Part shown: piece after piece, positions 7,491-13,162 of the stretch
Position numbering within the stretch: the first letter of the stretch is position 1
Layout: each line of letters begins with the position of its first letter
Source: an uncultured Bacteroidales bacterium
Lineage (GTDB): Bacteria; Bacteroidota; Bacteroidia; Bacteroidales; WCHB1-69
DNA: 15,144 nucleotides
Reading direction: 5' to 3'
NCBI GenBank assembly: GCA_937901455.1
Contig: CALDIA010000169.1
Span: forward strand, 1-15,144
Notes under the pieces: generated by a model
The model's input: only the letters and a program-made list of their open reading frames with translations
Database searches by the model: none
What the model was told of the DNA's origin: nothing
Position numbers and translations under genes: made by a program

Positions 7491-7880
7491 TTAATATTCT
7501 ATCTGGTCGGCCACAATATAAGCCGACGGGTATTGTGGTAAGATGCGCTGAAGCATTCTATACGCATCAATTCTGGTTTTAAAGTCGCCCACCCGAATAC
7601 GGAAATAGGGCTCTTGATAGGTGGCATATACCGAGAGTTGGGGGTACTCGGCTTGAATTGATGTCTTAGCGCTCTCCATACGGGTGCGGGCACTGGGGCC
7701 TGAGATGGCCATAATCTGTATCCGGTAACCATCAATATTATGAACCCTACCCCACTTGGCAATATAATCTTCTTGGATTCTTTGAATGGCGGGTTCCACA
7801 TCATACCGAACATGCTGCGCTGAGAGCGTCACCGTCAGGCACAAAAGAACCGCACAAAGGATATGGCTGATCGTCTTCAT
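7491..7880 (-). CDS. Exported SPOR-domain protein
   Basis: A 129-residue protein with an N-terminal signal peptide (1-21, ending TLSA before Q) and a C-terminal SPOR domain (about 49-129), recognised by GYRIQIMAISG, the central P-Y-F-R-I-R-V-G-D-F segment and repeated aromatic positions. SPOR domains bind peptidoglycan glycan strands stripped of stem peptides, often at division sites, so it probably acts in the periplasm at the cell wall. The frame also begins with a GTG at 7883 that overlaps the last base of the HAD stop; I chose the ATG one codon further in (7880). It sits between the HAD gene and folD in one direction with little spacing, so the three are likely co-transcribed. Specific role unknown. 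Confidence 0.85.
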   Translation of the reverse strand: MKTISHILCAVLLCLTVTLSAQHVRYDVEPAIQRIQEDYIAKWGRVHNIDGYRIQIMAISGPSARTRMESAKTSIQAEYPQLSVYATYQEPYFRIRVGDFKTRIDAYRMLQRILPQYPSAYIVADQIEY

Positions 7881-7882
7881 CA

Positions 7883-8776
7883 CTATGGTTTTTCTGCGTT
7901 TAACTCTTGATATTTAATGTTCAGGAGGTCCTGTTCCATCGCTACCTTGTCGATGATTTTCTTCAAGATAATATCCAGCTCGCTGTTTTCAGTATAGATA
8001 GTGGGGGCTATATAGTCGGCCCTGTTCTGGCGGATGAGGTCAATGCACACATCTTTGGAAGAGCGGGGGTGCGAGGGCGTGGCTATGGAGTTGGGGTTAT
8101 ACACGGCAATGGTGGTGCCGCCGTACAGGTTCACCATCTTCATGGCTGGCACGTCGGTTTCTCCGTCACCCACATAGATGAGGTTCGAGAAAGGCACCGC
8201 ACGGGTATCTTCGGGCATCGACTTGTTGATTGATGTGTTGTCGTAGGAGTTATAGATTCCCTTGTTGATGCGAAACAGGAATTGGGTTTTGTTGGTATAG
8301 TTGACCGCCAGTGCCGGCCAGCAGGCCACGCCGTCGTCATCGTATTGAAAGCCGGAGGCAAAAATGCTGCGGAACTGATGGCCTATGCTAGTACCACGCA
8401 CAAATTCGCGCAATCCTGAGGATATAATAAAATGCTCCAAGTGTATGTTTTTGGAAGCGGCATAGGCATTGATTCTGTCAAAATAGGTGGTCACCCCGTC
8501 AAAGAAAGTGATGTGTTCACCATATTTCATGAAGACTTCCTCGCGAATGGGAATGTTTTGTTCTTTGGCCTTGAGCAACATAAGATGCATATAGGCTAAC
8601 ACTTCGTCCATGTCGTGTTTCTTGGCCATCTCATTGGCTTCCTGCCAAAAAGCGCCCTTGTCCATGTTCAAATCCGGAATGAAGTTGTACTCCTGCATGT
8701 TGCCCGGAGCCAACGTCCCGTCAAAATCATAGGCTATCGCCATGTTCCTATTCTCTCTCATAAGCGAAGAAGTCAT
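7883..8776 (-). CDS. HAD-family hydrolase (phosphatase-like)
   Basis: A 297-residue cytosolic protein of the haloacid dehalogenase superfamily, probably a phosphatase of unknown substrate. Motif I AYDFDGTLAP is at 15-24, with nucleophile D17 and acid/base D19. Motif II is IISSG at 117-121, K163 or K172 is the candidate motif III lysine, and motif IV is YVGDGETDVPAM at 201-212 with D204 and D208 for magnesium. A large helical cap lies between motifs I and II (about 25-110). The start is uncertain: ATGs at 8776, 8761 and 8743 are all possible, and the first is only a few bases past the terminator T-run of the upstream gene. Starting at 8743 would put motif I near the N-terminus as in most relatives. 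It is the first gene of the HAD-SPOR-folD cluster. Confidence 0.85.
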   Translation of the reverse strand: MTSSLMRENRNMAIAYDFDGTLAPGNMQEYNFIPDLNMDKGAFWQEANEMAKKHDMDEVLAYMHLMLLKAKEQNIPIREEVFMKYGEHITFFDGVTTYFDRINAYAASKNIHLEHFIISSGLREFVRGTSIGHQFRSIFASGFQYDDDGVACWPALAVNYTNKTQFLFRINKGIYNSYDNTSINKSMPEDTRAVPFSNLIYVGDGETDVPAMKMVNLYGGTTIAVYNPNSIATPSHPRSSKDVCIDLIRQNRADYIAPTIYTENSELDIILKKIIDKVAMEQDLLNIKYQELNAEKP

Positions 8777-8778
8777 AC

Positions 8779-8813
8779 AAAAAGTGTCTCCCGCCTATCA
8801 GCAAGAGACACTT
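8779..8813 (-). terminator. Rho-independent-type terminator after the OmpA/TPR lipoprotein gene
   Basis: A perfect 9-bp inverted repeat (AAGTGTCTC at 8782-8790, GAGACACTT at 8805-8813) with a 14-nt loop is followed on the minus strand by a run of five T. It begins 11 bases after the lipoprotein stop and ends two bases before the first possible HAD start. The stem is only moderately GC-rich, so termination may be partial and the HAD gene may depend on read-through or on a promoter I could not identify. Confidence 0.75.
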
Positions 8814-8824
8814 GATAGAGTTTG

Positions 8825-10654
8825 TTATTTTACAAGATTCTTGAAGGTATCAGTGTGGCGGTATTTCTTGAATTCCGCATCACGTTTCGCGGTCTTCTTG
8901 TATGTGGAGTCAATATTGATAGCTGCGCCCAAGTTGCTGTAAAGTGCAGTCTCGTCTTTCAAACGGGCGGCCAAAACAGCCTTCAGGTAATAAGTCTTGG
9001 CATCGGGGTTGGTGATGCAGTTTAATGTTTGTTGGCAGGCATTGTAGTCTTTGTTCAGCAATTGAACCAAGGCAGCATTGTAATTGCAGCTGCCACTGCC
9101 AATCATCTGCAGGGCGGTATCATAGTTGCCATCCATGATATTGAATACGCCCAGCGCCTCGTCCTGGTTTACAGCATTGGAGGAAGCGTTTTTGGAAGCG
9201 TTGAAACTCTCACGGGCAGCGGCAAGGTCGCCTTTGTAGAACTGAGCCAAAGCCAAGTTGTTCAAAATCACACCATTGTTGGGAGAAATGGCGGCGGCTT
9301 TGTTCAGATAGTTGATAGCATCGTCAAGATCTTGGGTATTGCCTGTAGTATAATAAGAGTTCAACTTCAGGGCACCCAGGTCGTTGTAGGCACGCCAGTC
9401 GCCTTCTGTATTTCTGTCGTTGATCAGGGCAAGATAGATTTGCTCCTGTTCCGCCAGGTCGTTGGAAACAGAGGCTGCATACAACCGCTCGTTAACAGAG
9501 AATGCAGAAGGGTTGCTCTTCACCAAGCGAATGAGCTCCTCATTGGTGTAGGTCTCGTGTTTCTGGCAAACCAGCGACATTTCAGCACGACGCAGCGGAG
9601 GCAGGATCACGTCCGCAATCTCAGGATAGATATCTGTCATCTCGCGGATTTTCTGCTCACGCAGCGCATTGTTCGATTGAGAGTGCACCACGTTCAGAAT
9701 CTGATTCTTTTGGGCAATGTTCGATTGGGCAATAGCTGCCTCAAAGCCGTCCCAGTCCTCGCCCTTGGCGTTGTTCACATATTCAAACACAGGGCGTTTG
9801 AGGTCTTTCATTTTTATCTTGTTAGCCTTAGCATAAGCTTTCAAGTATTGGTCATATTGGTTTTCGAACCATTTCTTACCTTGTTCAAAACGTCTCTCGG
9901 AAAGGCCCTGATTGTTACTCTCCTCACCTTCAGGGGAAGCCCAGCCAGAGATAATCACCTTGTTGATGATCTGACCTTCATTCATGAATTTCTGGAAAGC
10001 CTTGATTGAATCCTTGGCGGCTGCCGACTTGTTATACTTGTTGCTCCAATTCATATTGGAACTGTTCAGGTCGAAATAGATGGTGGCTGTCTTGCCAATG
10101 TATTCCGTCTGATAGTTGTGGGGAGCATAAAGGAAGGATGTTCCCTTGCTGTTATCGTTGGCCAGCGTAGGTTGGAAGCCTACTCTTGAAGAGGTGTTGG
10201 AGATACCTTCTCCCAAAATCTTCTCGGGATTCAGGGTTGTGGATTTTTTCTTGAGTTGAGCGGTGGCAGGAGCCACAATCTCAGCCATGTCGTACTCATC
10301 TTTGAAGGTAAAAGTGCCACTCTTCGTAAAGGTGCCGCCTTTCTTGTAACTGATGGTGGTACCTTCGCCCTTGGCCTTCTCACCCTTCAAAGTGATGGTG
10401 GTGAAGGGAGGGGTCACGTTCTGTCCGTCCACCTTCAAGGTCGGGGTCAACACCATAGTGGCTTTCTTCTTCATGTATTTTGGCGGAATGGCACCCTTTA
10501 TGGTATAGGCAACCTGTCCGGCCTTGGTCTCTAAATCCTGATCATCCAAAGTGATGGATACTTCTGGATATTTCGTCACCATTTTGCCGAATCCGCAACC
10601 GCTGCAAAGGATTGCAAGCAGCAGTAAACCTAATAGAGCATTTCTTTTCATCAT
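8825..10654 (-). CDS. Lipoprotein with OmpA-like domain and TPR-like repeats
   Basis: A 609-residue lipoprotein: MMKRN, hydrophobic stretch, then lipobox CSGC with C20 the acylated cysteine. Residues about 28-135 look beta-rich (alternating hydrophobic and Thr/Lys strands). An OmpA-like domain starts at TIYFDLNSSN (191-200) and continues through IISGWASPEGE (234-244), N-x-x-L-S-x-x-R (248-255) and a long helix; this fold usually binds peptidoglycan. Residues about 370-585 are helical with TPR-like repeats, clearest at 442-490 (AINYLNKAAAISP, then the LALAQFYKGDLAAARESF segment). It is probably anchored in the outer membrane facing the periplasm, joining cell wall and envelope partners. It has its own promoter and terminator, so it is monocistronic. 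I do not recognise a named orthologue; the T9SS protein PorE also combines TPR and OmpA domains, but in a different order and with other domains. It diverges from the ECF sigma gene. Confidence 0.85.
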   Translation of the reverse strand: MMKRNALLGLLLLAILCSGCGFGKMVTKYPEVSITLDDQDLETKAGQVAYTIKGAIPPKYMKKKATMVLTPTLKVDGQNVTPPFTTITLKGEKAKGEGTTISYKKGGTFTKSGTFTFKDEYDMAEIVAPATAQLKKKSTTLNPEKILGEGISNTSSRVGFQPTLANDNSKGTSFLYAPHNYQTEYIGKTATIYFDLNSSNMNWSNKYNKSAAAKDSIKAFQKFMNEGQIINKVIISGWASPEGEESNNQGLSERRFEQGKKWFENQYDQYLKAYAKANKIKMKDLKRPVFEYVNNAKGEDWDGFEAAIAQSNIAQKNQILNVVHSQSNNALREQKIREMTDIYPEIADVILPPLRRAEMSLVCQKHETYTNEELIRLVKSNPSAFSVNERLYAASVSNDLAEQEQIYLALINDRNTEGDWRAYNDLGALKLNSYYTTGNTQDLDDAINYLNKAAAISPNNGVILNNLALAQFYKGDLAAARESFNASKNASSNAVNQDEALGVFNIMDGNYDTALQMIGSGSCNYNAALVQLLNKDYNACQQTLNCITNPDAKTYYLKAVLAARLKDETALYSNLGAAINIDSTYKKTAKRDAEFKKYRHTDTFKNLVK

Positions 10655-10709
10655 TTTTGCTTATATATAATTGATACTACGTTATTTATTTCTATCTTAA
10701 AAGAAAGTG

Positions 10710-10717
10710 CAAATTTA
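10710..10717 (-). promoter_or_regulatory. -7 element of the OmpA/TPR lipoprotein promoter
   Basis: On the minus strand this reads TAAATTTG, a full match to TAnnTTTG. It is followed by GCAC and TTTCTT, giving a 13-nt stretch identical to the one at the mutA promoter. No TTTG is visible at the normal -33 distance. Transcription would start about 50 nt before the ATG. Confidence 0.65.
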
Positions 10718-10743
10718 TAAAAATATTGCGATATTATACATAT

Positions 10744-10775
10744 TTTTTTACCCGAATAATTTTTTACCCGAAAAA
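10744..10775. repeat. 16-bp tandem repeat upstream of the ECF sigma gene
   Basis: Two adjacent 16-bp units, starting at 10744 and 10760, share the core TTTTTTACCCGAA and differ at one position in the remaining three bases. They lie about 60-90 bp before the sigma start and about 90-120 bp upstream of the divergent lipoprotein start. Two spaced copies of ACCCGAA in otherwise AT-rich DNA suggest a regulator or sigma-factor binding site. Repeat is seen; function is inferred. Confidence 0.6.
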
Positions 10776-10803
10776 CCGTTTCCAAAAAGTTTAGCAGGGT
10801 GTA

Positions 10804-10821
10804 ATAAAAAATTATTTTTAT
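10804..10821. promoter_or_regulatory. AT-rich palindrome before the ECF sigma start
   Basis: ATAAAAA (10804-10810), loop ATTA, and TTTTTAT (10815-10821) form a perfect 7-bp inverted repeat ending 13 bases before the GTG start. It could be an operator or a weak leader hairpin, or chance in AT-rich DNA. No clear TAnnTTTG promoter for the sigma gene was found in this region. Confidence 0.3.
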
Positions 10822-10834
10822 CCGTCTTTGAGGT

Positions 10835-11389
10835 GTGAAAGAGAGAAAGAGCATAGAATCTGTTCTGGCTGGTTGTCGTAAAAACGACAGAAGCGCTCAG
10901 CATTCTCTTTATGAGATGTTTGCATCTAACATGCTGGGTATTTGCAGACGATATGCTTCCTCAGAGGAAGAGGCGGAAGATATCATGATAGAGGGCTTCT
11001 TGAAGGTCTTTCAAAAGTTGGACCAGTACAAGGGTGACGACGAGCGTTCTTTGTTCACATGGATTAAAACCATCATGGTCAATCAGTCGATAGATCATTT
11101 TCGGATGTACCGGAAGATTTACGAGCACGAGGTGGTCACTGACACCTCTGTCATGACCGACTATACGGAAGAGATTGTCACCCGCCTGGACGCAGACCAT
11201 ATCATGCAGATGATGGAGGAGATGCCTGAAAAGCAGCGGGTGATCTTCAATCTGAAGGAGGTGGAGGGCTATGGCTTTGACGAGGTGGCAGAAATGCTGC
11301 AGGAATCGGTGAACACTGTACGGGTTTATTTTTTCCGTGCGAGAAAATGGCTACAGAAAAGAATTAAGGAAGAAGAAAAGCGATTTTGA
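10835..11389 (+). CDS. ECF-type RNA polymerase sigma factor
   Basis: A 184-residue sigma-70-family protein with only regions 2 and 4, as in extracytoplasmic-function sigma factors. Region 2 spans about 24-94, including the EEEAEDIMIEGFLKVFQKL segment (44-62) that binds core polymerase and the F-T-W-I-K-T-I-M-V-N stretch near 74-83 for -10 recognition. Region 4 spans about 125-178, with LPEKQR-like MPEKQRVIFNL at 130-140, the GYGFDEVAEML helix and VNTVRVYFFRARKWL for -35 binding. The start is GTG at 10835; an in-frame TGA six bases upstream excludes a longer form, and the next in-frame ATG would remove the beginning of region 2. Its stop overlaps the start of the next gene by one base, so that membrane protein is the natural candidate for its regulator. 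Confidence 0.93.
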   Translation: MKERKSIESVLAGCRKNDRSAQHSLYEMFASNMLGICRRYASSEEEAEDIMIEGFLKVFQKLDQYKGDDERSLFTWIKTIMVNQSIDHFRMYRKIYEHEVVTDTSVMTDYTEEIVTRLDADHIMQMMEEMPEKQRVIFNLKEVEGYGFDEVAEMLQESVNTVRVYFFRARKWLQKRIKEEEKRF

Positions 11390-12279
11390 TGAATAACATA
11401 CGGGACATATTATCACAGCATGAGGTGACGCCATCGGGCGATGTGTGGCAGAAAGTAAGCCATCGTTTGGATGTGCTCTTGCCGCAGTCTGCCGGCAGTC
11501 CGGCTTCACCAATGTCTGGCGGAACCTCCAAGGGTATGGCTATGCTTTCCAAGGGCAAGCTTGCTGCTGCTGTGGCTGGTCTGGGCATTGGCGCTGCCAC
11601 CGTGGCCATTATTGGGGTGGCGCTGTGGCGCTCCACAACACCCTCAGAACCTGGCCACTCTCCTACCTCCCCTATCATCAAAGAGACTGCGGACAGCATG
11701 ATAGCCGATCTTCCGGAAGAGACGTCCATCATCACAGCCGACCCGACCCGACGCACTTCGGAAACGGGCACTATCATGGCACTCCCGACTGTCAACCAAC
11801 CCGACACTAAAGTCACTGAAAACATAGAGACTATAGTTGCTCCAGAGAGCACATCGGCTCCTGCCACACGACCTGTAGCTACCCCGCAGCCACTCGTTCC
11901 CGCCACCATCACCAGGCCAAACATGCCTTCAATTACACAGCCGCAAATTACAATCTCTGCGGCTAATGACCCCGTTGTGCAAGAACACCCCGACTTTGTG
12001 CAAGAGTCCTCAAAACCCGTGAAACTGACCATCCCCAACATCTTCACACCCAACGGCGATGGCTATAACGACTTGTTTGTCATCAAGGGCCTTGACCAAT
12101 ATGCCCACCGCGAACTATTGGTGTACGACAGAAACGGACGCGTAGTGTTCCGCTCTAACAATTACGATAACAATTGGGATGGCACCGACTGCCGTGACGG
12201 CGTCTATTTCTACCAGCTAACCTTTGGCCAAGATGCTATCAAGGAGACCACGCGCGGCTCTCTGGAGATTAGAAGGTAG
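11389..12279 (+). CDS. Single-pass membrane protein with T9SS type B (gliding-motility) C-terminal domain; candidate anti-sigma/sensor
   Basis: A 296-residue protein. Residues 1-56 are hydrophilic with no signal peptide; the start (NNIRDILSQHEV then DVWQKVSHRL) looks helical, like the cytosolic heads of anti-sigma proteins. One membrane helix lies at about 57-80. A Pro/Thr/Ser-rich linker (82-210) follows. The C-terminus (about 211-296) is a gliding-motility-associated, T9SS type B sorting domain: IPNIFTPNGDGYNDLF at 215-230, VYDRNGRVVF at 245-254, NWDG near 262-265 and GVYFYQL at 271-277. The predicted layout is head in the cytosol and sorting domain in the periplasm, permanently tethered. 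The longest frame starts at a TTG at 11386; the ATG at 11389, whose A is the last base of the sigma stop, is better. Anti-sigma function is inference from gene pairing and topology; no ZAS-type zinc motif is present. Confidence 0.85.
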   Translation: MNNIRDILSQHEVTPSGDVWQKVSHRLDVLLPQSAGSPASPMSGGTSKGMAMLSKGKLAAAVAGLGIGAATVAIIGVALWRSTTPSEPGHSPTSPIIKETADSMIADLPEETSIITADPTRRTSETGTIMALPTVNQPDTKVTENIETIVAPESTSAPATRPVATPQPLVPATITRPNMPSITQPQITISAANDPVVQEHPDFVQESSKPVKLTIPNIFTPNGDGYNDLFVIKGLDQYAHRELLVYDRNGRVVFRSNNYDNNWDGTDCRDGVYFYQLTFGQDAIKETTRGSLEIRR

Positions 12280-13162
12280 CAATGTGCTGTATATATGCAA
12301 TGGCATGCAGGTTGCGCGGTGTGACAATGTCTATCCACGAACTCTCTATCGGAAATACCTTGTGCTCCTTGACCGCCCTTAAGGAGGTATAAGGATACAA
12401 AGAGCAAAAGTGTTCCATATCTTCCTTTCGCACAATGATGATATCCGGCTCTGCTTGAAATAGAAACTCCCGGCTCACATTCCAAGTAGTGACATCCTCG
12501 CCTACATTCCGACAACCCGCCAGTTCTATGATTTGGTGAATGTGACTGCCCTTAGGAGCGGTAAAGTCACCTGTTTCTCCAAAGCCCACCACATAATAAA
12601 CTCGCTTGGGAGTGCCCGTCTGCCGGATGTTTTGCTGCCGAAAAGCCTCAAGCGTTTCTTCCCAGCGGGCAGCCTCGCGTCTGGCTGCACTGTCGTTGTC
12701 GGTAATCTTTCCCAAATTCAGCAAAAGGGTGGATATTCCCGTGATGTCAGACTCCTCAATAAGTGCGATGACGGGAATGTGGAGTTTCTCAATCTTGTCC
12801 ACGTCCTCCTGCGACACCATAGATCCGATCAGCACCACGTCGGGATGTAAGGAAATCAAGCTCTCCATATTGATATTCTGCATGCCGCCCACTTTGGGCA
12901 AGCGGCAGGCTTCCTCTGGATAATTGCAGAAGTCGGAAACTCCCACCAGCTTGTCTCCTTCGCCCAACATAAAGAGCAGTTCGGTGATAGCCGGCGACAA
13001 GGAGACAATGCGCTGAGGCTTCTGCTCAAGTACCACCTCGCGCTGATAGGAATCCGTAAAAGTAAGGAAAACAGACTGCTTTGTCTGGCGGGGATTTGTG
13101 CAGGCACTCCACAGCCAAACAAAGCAGACACAATATAAAAACAATCTATAACGCGGTTGCAT
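12269..13162 (-). CDS. btuF: BtuF-like periplasmic binding lipoprotein (probable cobalamin ABC transport)
   Basis: A 297-residue class III (helical-backbone) substrate-binding protein of the BtuF/FecB/FhuD group, which hands cobalamin, haem or ferric siderophores to an ABC importer. Lipobox WSAC with C21 as anchor. PQRIVSLSPAITELLFMLG (49-67) is the classic N-terminal signature, followed by LVGVSDFCNYPEEA (72-85), PKVGG at 89-93 and the SLISLHPDVVL (101-111) strand. The second lobe carries YVVGFGE (190-196), IIELAGCRNVG (211-221) and EPDIIIV (238-244). The start shares one base with the mutA stop (TAATG), so both proteins are translated from one message. Since MutA belongs to a cobalamin-dependent enzyme, cobalamin or cobinamide is the likeliest ligand. 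No permease or ATPase gene follows here. The 3' end overlaps the convergent sorting-domain gene by 11 bases. Confidence 0.8.
   Translation of the reverse strand: MQPRYRLFLYCVCFVWLWSACTNPRQTKQSVFLTFTDSYQREVVLEQKPQRIVSLSPAITELLFMLGEGDKLVGVSDFCNYPEEACRLPKVGGMQNINMESLISLHPDVVLIGSMVSQEDVDKIEKLHIPVIALIEESDITGISTLLLNLGKITDNDSAARREAARWEETLEAFRQQNIRQTGTPKRVYYVVGFGETGDFTAPKGSHIHQIIELAGCRNVGEDVTTWNVSREFLFQAEPDIIIVRKEDMEHFCSLYPYTSLRAVKEHKVFPIESSWIDIVTPRNLHAIAYIQHIATF

Noticed and set aside
9029..10009. 326-residue plus-strand open frame antisense to the OmpA/TPR lipoprotein
   Set aside because: It mirrors the codon pattern of the real gene and shows no domain, signal peptide or promoter; the opposite strand has a lipobox and OmpA-like and TPR-like motifs.
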